A DNA stretch of 64,000 bases from Roseateles_B sp051857535. Its GTDB lineage: Bacteria; Pseudomonadota; Gammaproteobacteria; Burkholderiales; Burkholderiaceae_C. Shown here piece by piece: positions 24,476-33,133 of the stretch. Position numbers and translations under genes: made by a program. Every line of letters starts with the position of its first letter. Within the stretch, counting starts at the first letter, position 1. Under the pieces are notes generated by a model. It did no database searches, was not told the origin of the DNA, and saw only the letters and a program-made list of their open reading frames with translations. The DNA lies in the NCBI RefSeq assembly GCF_051857535.1, contig NZ_JBPZGY010000003.1, positions 62,001-126,000 of the forward strand. Direction: 5' to 3'.

Positions 24476-25281
24476 TGAAGCAGTGGATGGTGGCGTCGGC
24501 CCTGGCCGCCGCCCTGGCAGCCCAGGCCGCCTGCAAACCCGATGAAAAGCCGGTCTTCCTGAGCTTTGATACCGGCCATATGGGTGTCGCACCCCTCGTG
24601 GCCGACCTGCTCAGGCGCTACGACGCGCAGGCCACCTTCTTCCTGGCCAATGAGCCCACGCTGTCGGACGGCCGGACCCTGGACGAGGAATGGGCGCCCT
24701 GGTGGCGGGCCCGCGCGGCCGAAGGGCATGACTTCGGCTCGCACACCTGGTCGCATGACATCTGGCTGGAGGACCTGCCGGACGGGCGCTTCCGCATGAA
24801 GGTGCAGGCCGGCATCGAGCCGCCCAAGCTCCGCGACCTCAGTGCCGCCGAGTACTGCGAGGAGCTCAACAAGACCGCCCAACGCTTCACAGAGATGACC
24901 GGGCGCCGTTTGGACCCCATCTTCCGCGCACCGGCCGGCAAGACCTCGCCGGCCCTGCTGGCGGCGGCCAAGGCCTGTGGCTACAGCCATGTGGGCTGGA
25001 GCCCGGCCGGCTTCCTGGGTGATGAACTGCCCTCGGAGCGCTACTCCAACGAGCAGTTGCTCAACCGCGCGCTCAAGAACGTCAAGCCGGGCGACATCCT
25101 CATGGCCCACCTGGGCATCTGGTCGCGCCAGGACGCCTGGGCCCCGGCCGTGCTGGAGCCGCTGATGAAGGGCCTCAAGGACAAGGGCTACTGCTTCGCC
25201 CCCCTGCGCGAGCACCCGCGCTACGCCGGGCTGATGCGCGGCGGCAGCGCCGAGCGCCCGCTGGCCGCGCGCAAGCCCTGA
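24475..25281 (+). CDS. secreted polysaccharide deacetylase-like (NodB homology) protein
   Basis: 268 residues. The N-terminal signal peptide ends near AQA-ACKP; the cysteine does not sit in a good lipobox. NodB motifs: motif 1 is SFDTG in place of TFDDG, so the second Asp (a metal ligand) is Thr; motif 2 is SHTWSHD (the two His ligands are present); motif 3 is FRAPAGK (present). It probably removes acyl groups from a cell-wall or surface glycan, but the altered motif 1 makes metal binding uncertain. Coupled to the upstream propeller gene (TGATG), suggesting they work together in the periplasm. Confidence 0.8.
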   Translation: MKQWMVASALAAALAAQAACKPDEKPVFLSFDTGHMGVAPLVADLLRRYDAQATFFLANEPTLSDGRTLDEEWAPWWRARAAEGHDFGSHTWSHDIWLEDLPDGRFRMKVQAGIEPPKLRDLSAAEYCEELNKTAQRFTEMTGRRLDPIFRAPAGKTSPALLAAAKACGYSHVGWSPAGFLGDELPSERYSNEQLLNRALKNVKPGDILMAHLGIWSRQDAWAPAVLEPLMKGLKDKGYCFAPLREHPRYAGLMRGGSAERPLAARKP

Positions 25282-25310
25282 CCCCCCAAAGCACAGCAGG
25301 CATCCCACGC

Positions 25311-26294
25311 ATGGACTGGTTCTCTGATCTCTTCGCGCAGGCCCAGCAGTGGCTGTTCGAGCTCGTCGTCCAGCCCCTGGCCTTTGCCCTGGGCCTGGGC
25401 AATCGCCTGGAGGAGGCCTATGACGGCACGGGCTGGTTGCTGGTTGGCTTGATCCAGGTGCTGCTGATGCTGCTGCTGATCCGAAGACTGGAACGCTGGC
25501 GGCCGGTGGAGGTTCAGCAGGACCGCCGCGCCATCCGGGTGGACGTGATCTACACCTTGATCCACCGCCTGGGCCTGTTCCGCCTTGCCATGTTCTTCAG
25601 CCTGGACCCGCTGCTGGACATGGTCTCGGGCGAGATGCGCCTGGCCGGCCTGCCTACCTGGCAGCTGGACTCGCTGTGGCCTGGCCTCACCGATGTGCCC
25701 TGGGTCAGCTTCGTGCTGTACCTGCTGGTCTTCGACTTCTTCAATTACTGGCTGCACCGCGCCCAGCACCAGTTCGAGTGGTGGTGGGCCCTGCATGCCC
25801 TGCACCACAGCCAGCGTTCGATGAGCATGTGGAGCGACAACCGCAACCACCTGCTGGACGACGTGCTGCGCGATGTCTTCTTCGTGCTGCTGGCTCGCTT
25901 CATCGGTGTGGAGCCGGGGCAGTTCGTGGCCTTGGTGGCTTTCTCGCAGCTGATGGAGAACCTGCAGCATGCGAATGTGCGCCTGTGGTTCGGGCCAGTG
26001 CTGGAGCGGGTCTTCGTGAGCCCGCGCTTCCATCGGCTGCACCACTCCATTGGCATCGGGCATGAGTCGGGTGGCAGGGGCACGCTGGGTGGGCACAACT
26101 TCGCCGTGCTCTTTCCGATCTGGGATGTGCTGTTCGGTACCGCCAATTTCGAGCTGCGCTATGACGCCACAGGCGTGCGCGACCAGCTTGCCGAGGAGGG
26201 CGGCCGCGACTACGGCCGCGGCTTCTGGGCGCAGCAGTGGCTGGGCCTGAAGCGTGTGGCCACGGCCCTGCGCCCGGCGCGCCGCCAGGGCTGA
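25311..26294 (+). CDS. sterol desaturase / fatty acid hydroxylase family membrane protein
   Basis: 327 residues with four or so hydrophobic segments. The eight-histidine di-iron pattern is present: HRAQH, HALHH and RFHRLHHS, with a further HNF motif. Members hydroxylate or desaturate sterols, carotenoids, fatty acids or alkylglycerols using O2. The bacterial substrate here is not readable. It starts 29 bp after the deacetylase-like gene on the same strand and may be in the same transcript. Confidence 0.85.
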   Translation: MDWFSDLFAQAQQWLFELVVQPLAFALGLGNRLEEAYDGTGWLLVGLIQVLLMLLLIRRLERWRPVEVQQDRRAIRVDVIYTLIHRLGLFRLAMFFSLDPLLDMVSGEMRLAGLPTWQLDSLWPGLTDVPWVSFVLYLLVFDFFNYWLHRAQHQFEWWWALHALHHSQRSMSMWSDNRNHLLDDVLRDVFFVLLARFIGVEPGQFVALVAFSQLMENLQHANVRLWFGPVLERVFVSPRFHRLHHSIGIGHESGGRGTLGGHNFAVLFPIWDVLFGTANFELRYDATGVRDQLAEEGGRDYGRGFWAQQWLGLKRVATALRPARRQG

Positions 26295-26396
26295 ACGACC
26301 CTGACCGCCGGCACGGCCGGCGTATCGGCGGGCTTGCTATGCTGGGCATCCTGGCGGACCCGGCGCATGACCGGGCGTTGCTTCTCGAGGAGATCC

Positions 26397-27299
26397 ATGC
26401 TCAGCACCCTGTCCCGCGTGGCCGATGCCTTCTGGCGTGCCGCGGCCTATTGCCTGCACCCGCGCGTCATCGGCCTTTCCCTGCTGCCTCTGCTGATCGC
26501 CGGGCCGCTGGCCTGGGGGCTGATGTACTTCTTCTGGGAGCCCGCCCTGGACAGCGTGCGTGCCAGCCTGGAGTCATGGCGCCTGGTCGAGACGGTGCTG
26601 ACCTGGCTGGATCACGTGGGCCTGCAAGGCCTGCGCACGGCCATCGCACCCCTGGTGCTGCTGGCCATGGCGGTGCCGGCCCTGCTGGTCTTCAGCCTGC
26701 TGCTGGTGGCGGTCTTCATGACGCCGGCCATGAGCAATCTGGTGGCCCAGCGCCGCTTCCCGGGCCTGGAGCGAAAGAAGGGCGCGCCCTTCTGGGTGAG
26801 CGTGGCCTGGTCCCTGGGCCACACGCTGCTGGCGATGCTGGCACTGCTGCTGAGCATGCCCTTCTGGCTGATCCCGCCCCTAGCCCTGTTCCTGCCGCCG
26901 CTGATCTGGGGTTGGCTGGGCTACCGGGTCTTTGCCTTCGACGTGCTGGCCGAGCATGCCTCGCGCATCGAGCGGCGGCGCATCCTCAGCGAGCACAAGC
27001 TGCCCCTGCTGGGCCTGGGCCTGCTCACCGGCTTTCTGGGCGCTGCGCCGACGGCCATCTGGGCCTTTGGCGTGCTGAGCCTGGCGCTGGCGCCCTTCCT
27101 GATCCTGGGCTCGGTGTTCCTGTACACCCTGGTCTTCGCCTTCAGCTCGCTGTGGTTTGCCCATTACTGCCTGCAGGCCCTGCACGAGCTGCGACAGTCG
27201 CGAGCCACCGAGGGCCGGGCAGAGCTGCTGGATCCCTTGCCAGCCGGCCAGACGCCGCCGCCAGCGCTGGAAGTCGTGCCGGAACTGCCGCCTCGCTGA
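26397..27299 (+). CDS. EI24-domain (CysZ-like) inner-membrane protein
   Basis: 300 residues from ATG 26397, with GAGGAGA upstream; the longer frame from 26334 lacks a ribosome site. It begins MLSTLSRVADAFWRAAAYCLHPRVIG, as is usual for the family, and has about six hydrophobic segments. CysZ relatives move sulfate, but most Burkholderiales EI24 proteins are uncharacterised. The C-terminal tail is proline-rich and soluble. Confidence 0.8.
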   Translation: MLSTLSRVADAFWRAAAYCLHPRVIGLSLLPLLIAGPLAWGLMYFFWEPALDSVRASLESWRLVETVLTWLDHVGLQGLRTAIAPLVLLAMAVPALLVFSLLLVAVFMTPAMSNLVAQRRFPGLERKKGAPFWVSVAWSLGHTLLAMLALLLSMPFWLIPPLALFLPPLIWGWLGYRVFAFDVLAEHASRIERRRILSEHKLPLLGLGLLTGFLGAAPTAIWAFGVLSLALAPFLILGSVFLYTLVFAFSSLWFAHYCLQALHELRQSRATEGRAELLDPLPAGQTPPPALEVVPELPPR

Positions 27300-27318
27300 G
27301 CCCAAAGGACGCACGGTC

Positions 27319-28113
27319 ATGCGGGTAGGACTGATCATCGTGGGCGACGAGATCCTGTCTGGCAAGCGCCAGGACAAGCACCTCGCCGCCTGTATCGAAC
27401 GACTCCAGGCTCGCGGCATGAGCCTCACCTGGGCTCGCTATATCGGAGACGACCGCGAGGCGCAGACGGCCGTGTTCCGCGAGGCCTTTGCCAGCGGCGA
27501 TCTGGTCTTCAGCTGCGGCGGCATCGGTGCCACGCCGGACGACCACAGCCGCCAGGCCGCCGCCGCTGCGCTCGCCCGTCCGCTGGTGCTCCACCCCGAG
27601 GCTCGCGCGCTCATCTGGCAGCGTATCCAGGAGGTGGCGCAGGAGCAGGGCAGCGTCGCAGACGAGCAGTCCGCGGACACCCTCCGCCGCTTCCAGATGG
27701 GCGAGTTCCCGGAGGGCGCCGGCCTCATTCCCAATCCCTACAACCGCATTCCCGGCTTCTACGTCGGTGACGTGCACTTCGTGCCTGGTTTCCCGGTGAT
27801 GGCCCATCCCATGATGGAGTGGGTGCTGGATACCCGCTACCCGCAGCAGCATCGCGCCCTGCGCGTGCAGGAGCGCTCCGTCGTGCTGCCGGGGGCGCTG
27901 GAGGCAACGCTCACGCCCCTCATGCTGGAGATCGAAGCCCGCTTTCCTGGCATCAAGGTCTTCAGCCTGCCCAGCGTCGACCACCCGCAATGGGGGCGGC
28001 ATGTGGAACTGGGCGTCAAGGGAGACGCTGCGGCCCTGGACGCCGCCTTCGAGGCATTGAAGGCAGGTCTATCCCAAATTGGTGCAAACATTGGCACTGA
28101 ATTGGTGCGCTGA
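27319..28113 (+). CDS. molybdopterin-binding-domain (MoaB/CinA N-terminal-like) protein
   Basis: 264 residues. It opens MRVGLIIVGDEILSGKRQDKH and has CGGIGATPDDHSRQA, the signature loops of the MoaB/MogA/CinA domain. It lacks the C-terminal CinA deamidase domain, so it is a stand-alone member. Suggested roles in the family include nucleotide-pyrophosphate or cofactor metabolism; none is proved for this type. Its last codons contain a good NtrC-like site that appears to serve glnA downstream. Confidence 0.82.
   Translation: MRVGLIIVGDEILSGKRQDKHLAACIERLQARGMSLTWARYIGDDREAQTAVFREAFASGDLVFSCGGIGATPDDHSRQAAAAALARPLVLHPEARALIWQRIQEVAQEQGSVADEQSADTLRRFQMGEFPEGAGLIPNPYNRIPGFYVGDVHFVPGFPVMAHPMMEWVLDTRYPQQHRALRVQERSVVLPGALEATLTPLMLEIEARFPGIKVFSLPSVDHPQWGRHVELGVKGDAAALDAAFEALKAGLSQIGANIGTELVR
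28094..28108. promoter_or_regulatory. glnA: NtrC-like binding site GCACTGAATTGGTGC
   Basis: It matches the NtrC dyad GCAC-T/C-N5-GGTGC, and 13 of 15 bases equal an Escherichia coli glnA enhancer site as I remember it. It lies inside the last codons of the upstream gene, about 190 bp before the predicted glnA transcription start, a normal enhancer distance for sigma-54 activators. Confidence 0.7.
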
Positions 28114-28125
28114 TGCTGGTGCGGA

Positions 28126-28142
28126 TGCGTCATGATGGTGCA
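28126..28142. promoter_or_regulatory. glnA: second, weaker NtrC-like site
   Basis: The right half GGTGCA is perfect; the left half TGCGTC matches TGCACC only partly. It is centred 33 bp (three helix turns) from the stronger site, the right phasing for cooperative binding on one DNA face. Confidence 0.45.
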
Positions 28143-28268
28143 TCGTCCGGGGGGTGAATCGAGGCTTGTCGATCGGCGTCAGGGAGCTACCTGGCTGGGG
28201 GCGCATAATTCCGCGTCGCCAGGGCCTGTGCACCGGGCTGGGCCTTCGCCCAGCCGGGCGGTGGTCGA

Positions 28269-28285
28269 TTGGCACGAAACCTGCT
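28269..28285 (+). promoter_or_regulatory. glnA: sigma-54 promoter of glnA (TTGGCACGAAACCTGCT)
   Basis: The GG at 28271-28272 and GC at 28283-28284 are 12 bases apart, exactly the -24/-12 spacing, and TGGCACG matches the -24 consensus fully. The predicted transcription start is near 28296, leaving a leader of about 85 bases before the glnA ATG. Upstream NtrC-like sites and downstream ntrBC support it. Confidence 0.85.
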
Positions 28286-28381
28286 CTGTTTTTGGTGCAT
28301 GCGCGACCGGCTTCAGATCAGCCGCAGCGCCCGCCGAATTCCGAGACCCCCCCCATACCTGCTACCCGCTAGGAGTGATTG

Positions 28382-29797
28382 ATGGCCAAGACCGTCGCTG
28401 ATGTGATGAAGATGGTGAAGGAGAACGAAGTCAAGTTCGTCGACTTCCGTTTCACCGATACCCGTGGCAAGGAACAGCACGTGTCCGTGCCCGTGTCTCA
28501 CTTCGATGAAGACAAGTTCTCGTCGGGCCATGCCTTCGATGGTTCGTCGATCGCTGGCTGGAAGGGCATCGAAGCCTCCGACATGCTGCTGATGCCGGAC
28601 CCGAACACGGCCAATATCGACCCCTTCTTCGAAGAGCCGACCCTGATCCTGACCTGCGACGTCATCGACCCGGCCGACGGCAAGGCCTACGAGCGCGATC
28701 CCCGCTCCCTGGCCAAGCGCGCCGAAGCCTATCTGAAGGCTTCCGGCCTGGGCGACGCCGCCTTCTTCGGTCCTGAGCCTGAATTCTTCATCTTCGACTC
28801 CGTGCGCTGGGCCAATGACATGTCCGGCTGCTTCTTCAAGATCGAATCCGAAGAAGCTGCCTGGAACACCGGCAAGGAATACGAGCACGGCAACAGCGGC
28901 TACCGTCCCACCGTCAAGGGCGGCTACTTCCCTGTGCCTCCGGTCGACAGCGGCCAGGACATGCGCTCGGAGATGTGCCTGATCCTCGAATCGCTGGGCA
29001 TTCCCGTCGAAGTGCACCACCATGAGGTGGCCAATGCCGGCCAGATGGAAATCGGCACCAAGTTCAGCTCCCTGGTCGAGCGCGCCGACTGGACCCAGCT
29101 GCAGAAGTACGTGATCCAGAACGTGGCCCACGCCTACGGCAAGACCGCCACCTTCATGCCCAAGCCCATCGTCGGCGACAACGGCAGCGGCATGCACGTG
29201 CACCAGTCCGTGTGGAAGGAGGGCAAGAACCTGTTCGCCGGTGACGGCTACGCAGGCCTGAGCGATTTCGCCCTCTACTACATCGGCGGCATCATCAAGC
29301 ACGCCCGTGCCCTGAACGCCATCACCAACCCCGGCACCAACAGCTACAAGCGTCTGGTGCCCGGCTTCGAAGCCCCGGTGAAGCTGGCCTACTCGGCCAA
29401 GAACCGCTCTGCCTCGATCCGCATCCCCTACGTGGCCAACCCCAAGGGCCGTCGCGTGGAAGCCCGCTTCCCGGATCCCAGCGCCAACCCCTACCTGTGC
29501 TTCGCGGCCCTGCTGATGGCTGGCCTGGACGGCGTGGAGAACAAGATCCACCCGGGCGAAGCCGCCACCAAGGACCTGTACCACCTGCCGCCCGAAGAAG
29601 ACGCGAAGATCCCGACCGTCTGCCACAGCCTGGACCAGGCCCTGGAGTACCTGGACAAGGACCGCGCCTTCCTGACCAAGGGCGGTGTGTTCACCGATGC
29701 CTTCATCGACGCCTACATCGAGCTGAAGATGCAGGAAGTGACCCGCTTCCGCATGGCCACCCACCCGGTCGAGTACGACATGTACTACGCCCTGTGA
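28382..29797 (+). CDS. glnA: type I glutamine synthetase
   Basis: 471 residues, the typical GSI-beta length. AGGAG is 6 bases before ATG 28382; a TTG at 28379 is less likely. Visible hallmarks are FDGSSIAGWKGIEASD near the N-terminus, the metal-site NGSGMHVHQS, the KNRSASIRIP block, and the adenylylation site Tyr400 in KDLYHLPPEE. It makes glutamine from glutamate, ammonia and ATP in a dodecamer. Transcription probably depends on sigma-54 and phosphorylated NtrC, and activity on GlnE adenylylation. Confidence 0.98.
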   Translation: MAKTVADVMKMVKENEVKFVDFRFTDTRGKEQHVSVPVSHFDEDKFSSGHAFDGSSIAGWKGIEASDMLLMPDPNTANIDPFFEEPTLILTCDVIDPADGKAYERDPRSLAKRAEAYLKASGLGDAAFFGPEPEFFIFDSVRWANDMSGCFFKIESEEAAWNTGKEYEHGNSGYRPTVKGGYFPVPPVDSGQDMRSEMCLILESLGIPVEVHHHEVANAGQMEIGTKFSSLVERADWTQLQKYVIQNVAHAYGKTATFMPKPIVGDNGSGMHVHQSVWKEGKNLFAGDGYAGLSDFALYYIGGIIKHARALNAITNPGTNSYKRLVPGFEAPVKLAYSAKNRSASIRIPYVANPKGRRVEARFPDPSANPYLCFAALLMAGLDGVENKIHPGEAATKDLYHLPPEEDAKIPTVCHSLDQALEYLDKDRAFLTKGGVFTDAFIDAYIELKMQEVTRFRMATHPVEYDMYYAL

Positions 29798-29835
29798 TGG
29801 CAAGGTGCGAGGTGTCTGCACGGACCTCGCAGCAC

Positions 29836-29868
29836 AAGGGACGGCCTGGGCCGTCCCTTTTTCTTTTG
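29836..29868 (+). terminator. glnA: rho-independent terminator after glnA
   Basis: AAGGGACGGCC (29836-29846) pairs with GGCCGTCCCTT (29849-29859) and is followed by TTTCTTTTG. It lies 39 bp after the glnA stop, so ntrBC expression is likely uncoupled from, or only a read-through of, the glnA transcript. Confidence 0.9.
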
Positions 29869-29959
29869 TTGCCGGGTGTTTGTGCGGGCCTTTGCGACGC
29901 GAAGATCGAGCGTGAATGCGCCACAATGGCTGCTCATGGCTTCGATCGCGCCCCGCTGC

Positions 29960-30502
29960 ATGCAAAGCAAACCTTTCATTCCGTCCCGCGGCCCGGTCGC
30001 GCCTGGCCTTCTTCTCCTGTGCGGACTCCTGGCGCTCGGCGCCACGGCGCAGGCCCAGGGCGCTCACCCAGCCCAGGCCTCCCAGGTCTACCGCTGTCCC
30101 GGGCCGCCCGTGCTCTACACGGACGCGCTGTCACCCAAGGAAGCGCAGGAAAAAGGCTGCCGCACCATCGAGGGCACGCCGGTGACCGTCGTGTCTGTGC
30201 CCAAACCGCGAGCTGCCGCGTCAGGGCAGGCCAATGGTGAAGGCCCTGCCGCCAAGGTGGATCCCGCCTTGCAGAAAGCCCGCGATTCCGACCGCCGTGG
30301 CGTGCTGGAGCGCGAGCTTCGAGAGGCCGAGTCCAAGCTGGGCGAGCTGCAGAAGGAGTACGCCAACGGCACGCCCGAGCGCCGGGGTGACGAGCGCAAC
30401 TACCAGAAGTACCTGGACCGCGTGGCTGACCTCAAGGCCAGCATCTCGCGCCAGGAGGCCGATATCGCGGCCATCAAGCGGGAACTCAGCAAACTGCCCT
30501 GA
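29960..30502 (+). CDS. secreted DUF4124-like protein between glnA and ntrB
   Basis: 180 residues from ATG 29960; the frame extends to 29876 but a start nearer the signal peptide is more sensible. A hydrophobic signal ends near AQA. The mature part begins with SQVYRCPGPPVLYTDALSPKEAQEKGCRTIEG, a short cysteine-paired domain of the DUF4124 type, followed by a long charged coiled coil (about 100-178, EREL...ELQKEY...ISRQEADIAAIKREL). It is placed between glnA and ntrB with only 5 bp before ntrB. Function unknown; conserved placement in Burkholderiales is my recollection. Confidence 0.72.
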   Translation: MQSKPFIPSRGPVAPGLLLLCGLLALGATAQAQGAHPAQASQVYRCPGPPVLYTDALSPKEAQEKGCRTIEGTPVTVVSVPKPRAAASGQANGEGPAAKVDPALQKARDSDRRGVLERELREAESKLGELQKEYANGTPERRGDERNYQKYLDRVADLKASISRQEADIAAIKRELSKLP

Positions 30503-30507
30503 GCTGC

Positions 30508-31620
30508 ATGCCGGGGCTGGACTCCGACATGACTGCCATTGATCAAGACCCCGAGGGCATGCGCGCCCTGGACATGCTGGCCACCATGGTGGCCCTGGTG
30601 CACCCTGATGGTGCCTGCGTGCATGTCAATGCGGCGTTCGAGACCCAGATGCAGCTCTCGCGCCGCGTGCTGGCGCGAGGCCATGCCCAGGACTGGCTCG
30701 AAGACACGACACGGCTGCGTGAAGCCATGGAGGGCGTGTCCCGCAACGCCTACTCCAGCAGCCGCTTCGAGACCCAGTTGCGCCGCGGCCTGCGTCCTCA
30801 TGAGGAGACGCTGCCTGTCCAGGTGATCGTGAGCCAGACCGACCAGCCGGACCTGCTGCTGCTGGAGCTGATAGAGAACGCCCAGCAGTCCCGCCAGGAC
30901 CGCGAGGAGCGCACGCTGGACCAGGTGCAGGCCACCAAGGAACTGATCCGCAACCTGGCCCACGAGATCAAGAACCCGCTGGGCGGCATCCGTGGCGCGG
31001 CGCAGCTGCTGGCGCTGGAGCTGCAGCCCACGGCCCTGGGGCCGGAACTGGCCGAGTACACCGACGTCATCATCCACGAGGCCGACCGTCTGCAGTCCCT
31101 GGTCGACCGCCTGCTGGCGCCGCACCGGCGGGCCCAGGTGGTGGGGGACGTCAACATCCATGAGGTCTGCGAGCGGGTGCGTTCGCTGATCCTGGTCGAG
31201 TACCCCAAGGGGCTCAAGGTACGGCGCGATTACGACACCTCGCTGCCCGACTTCCGGGGTGACCGCGAGCAGCTGATCCAGGCCGTGCTCAACATCGTCC
31301 AGAACGCCGCCCTGGCCCTGGCGCCGCGCATCGCGGCCGGGGACGCCGAGATCGTGCTGCGCACCCGCGTGGCCCGACAAGTGACCATCGGCAAGCAGCG
31401 CTGGCGCCTGGCATTGGAATTGCATATCGAGGACAACGGGCCGGGCGTGCCACCCGAGATCCGCGACCGCATCTTCTATCCCCTGGTATCGGGGCGGGAG
31501 GGCGGCTCCGGCCTCGGGTTGACACTCTCGCAGACGATCGCGCAACAGCACCAGGGCATGATCGACTGCGACAGCGAGCCTGGACGGACGGACTTCCGAA
31601 TCACCCTGCCTTTGCCCTGA
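30508..31620 (+). CDS. ntrB: nitrogen regulation sensor kinase/phosphatase NtrB
   Basis: 370 residues, cytoplasmic with no membrane segment. It has an N-terminal PAS-like domain (about 12-125), HisKA with His152 in NLAHEIKNPLGGIRGAAQLL, the N-box QAVLNIVQNAALAL, and G-boxes EDNGPGVPPEI and GGSGLGLTLSQ. It phosphorylates NtrC when nitrogen is limiting and dephosphorylates it when PII binds. The start may be 30508 or the ATG at 30529. The ntrC gene follows 30 bp later. Confidence 0.95.
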   Translation: MPGLDSDMTAIDQDPEGMRALDMLATMVALVHPDGACVHVNAAFETQMQLSRRVLARGHAQDWLEDTTRLREAMEGVSRNAYSSSRFETQLRRGLRPHEETLPVQVIVSQTDQPDLLLLELIENAQQSRQDREERTLDQVQATKELIRNLAHEIKNPLGGIRGAAQLLALELQPTALGPELAEYTDVIIHEADRLQSLVDRLLAPHRRAQVVGDVNIHEVCERVRSLILVEYPKGLKVRRDYDTSLPDFRGDREQLIQAVLNIVQNAALALAPRIAAGDAEIVLRTRVARQVTIGKQRWRLALELHIEDNGPGVPPEIRDRIFYPLVSGREGGSGLGLTLSQTIAQQHQGMIDCDSEPGRTDFRITLPLP

Positions 31621-31650
31621 GGGAGTACCTGTGGCAAAGGGGAGAGCTGC

Positions 31651-33129
31651 ATGAAATCCATCTGGATTGTTGATGACGACCACTCGATCCGCTTCGTGCT
31701 CGAGAAGGCCTTGGCGCGCGAGGGGCTGCCGGTGCGCTGCTTCAGCAATACGCGCGACCTGCTCGCAGCCCTTGAGGAGGACAGCCCGCAGGTGCTCGTT
31801 TCCGACATTCGCATGCCGGGGGGCTCGGGCCTGGACCTGCTGGCCAAGGTCAAGGAGAAGCATCCGGGCCTGCCGGTCATCATCATGACGGCCTATTCGG
31901 ATCTGGACAGTGCTGTGTCGGCCTTCCAGGGCGGCGCCTTCGAATACCTGCCCAAGCCCTTTGACCTCTCACGCGCCGTCGAATTGATCCGGCGGGCCCA
32001 GGAGGAGAGCCTGCGGGAGGCTGCGGTGGAGCAGGAGTCCGCAGCCCAAGTGCCCGAGATGCTGGGCCAGGCGCCGGCCATGCAGGACGTGTTTCGCGCC
32101 ATCGGTCGACTCTCTCAGAGCAATGTCACGGTGCTGATCACCGGCGAGTCGGGCTCGGGCAAGGAGCTGGTTGCGCGGGCCCTTCACAAGCACAGCCCGC
32201 GGGCCGAAGGACCCTTTGTGGCCATCAACACGGCGGCCATTCCCAAGGATCTGCTGGAGTCCGAGCTCTTCGGCCATGAGCGCGGTGCCTTCACCGGCGC
32301 GCAGGCCACCCGGCGCGGCCGTTTCGAGCAGGCGGAGGGCGGCACCCTTTTCCTGGACGAAATCGGTGACATGCCGCTGGATCTGCAGACCCGCCTGCTG
32401 CGCGTGCTGTCGGATGGACAGTACTACCGCGTGGGCGGACACAGCCCGCTGCGCAGCAATGTGCGGGTCATCGCCGCCACGCACCAGAACCTGGAAGAAC
32501 GCGTGCGCCAGGGGGCCTTCCGCGAGGATCTCTTTCACCGCCTCAATGTGATCCGCCTGCGCCTGCCGCCGCTGCGCGAGCGCCGTGAAGACGTGCCTGT
32601 GCTGGCCCGTTTCTTCCTTCAGCGCAGCGCCACCGAGCTTGGTGTGGAGCCCAAGCGTCTGTCTGAGGCGGCCCTGGCATCGCTGTGTGCCTTCGACTTC
32701 CCCGGCAACGTGCGGCAGCTGGAGAACATTTGCCACTGGCTCAGCGTGATGGCCCCCTCGCAGCAGGTGGAGGCCAAGGACCTGCCGCAGGAGCTGCTGC
32801 GGGCAGAGCGCCCCTCGGAGCCTGCACCGGGCGGCGAGATCCCCCCGGCCGTGGCAGCGGGCCCGGCCTTCTCCAGCAGCGGCGCGGCCCTGCCCAGCTT
32901 TGGCGGTGGACCCGATGCCTGGGTGGCCGAGATGGCCCGCGAGGCCCGGCGGTTGCTGGCAGCGGGCGAGCCCGAGGTCTGGGACCAACTCTGCCGCCGC
33001 TTCGAGGCCAGCCTGATCATGACGGCCCTGGACATGACCCGCGGCCGTCGCATCGAGGCTGCGCAGAAGCTGGGCATCGGCCGCAACACCATCACCCGCA
33101 AGATCCAGGAGCTGGGCCTGGACGTCTGA
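31651..33129 (+). CDS. ntrC: sigma-54 activator NtrC
   Basis: 492 residues. The receiver domain has phospho-site Asp52 in VLVSDIRMPGG. The AAA+ domain has Walker A GESGSGKE and the sigma-54-contacting GAFTGA loop at 212-217. The C-terminal Fis-type helix-turn-helix ends the protein (AAQKLGIGRNTITRKIQEL). A low-complexity linker rich in Pro, Ala and Gly (about 385-425) is longer than usual. It is expected to activate glnA through the sites described above, along with other nitrogen genes. Confidence 0.96.
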   Translation: MKSIWIVDDDHSIRFVLEKALAREGLPVRCFSNTRDLLAALEEDSPQVLVSDIRMPGGSGLDLLAKVKEKHPGLPVIIMTAYSDLDSAVSAFQGGAFEYLPKPFDLSRAVELIRRAQEESLREAAVEQESAAQVPEMLGQAPAMQDVFRAIGRLSQSNVTVLITGESGSGKELVARALHKHSPRAEGPFVAINTAAIPKDLLESELFGHERGAFTGAQATRRGRFEQAEGGTLFLDEIGDMPLDLQTRLLRVLSDGQYYRVGGHSPLRSNVRVIAATHQNLEERVRQGAFREDLFHRLNVIRLRLPPLRERREDVPVLARFFLQRSATELGVEPKRLSEAALASLCAFDFPGNVRQLENICHWLSVMAPSQQVEAKDLPQELLRAERPSEPAPGGEIPPAVAAGPAFSSSGAALPSFGGGPDAWVAEMAREARRLLAAGEPEVWDQLCRRFEASLIMTALDMTRGRRIEAAQKLGIGRNTITRKIQELGLDV

Positions 33130-33133
33130 TCGC

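Noticed and set aside
29876..29959. Upstream start for the DUF4124-like protein
   Set aside because: The extra residues are not signal-like and overlap the region right after the glnA terminator; the start at 29960 gives a better signal peptide.
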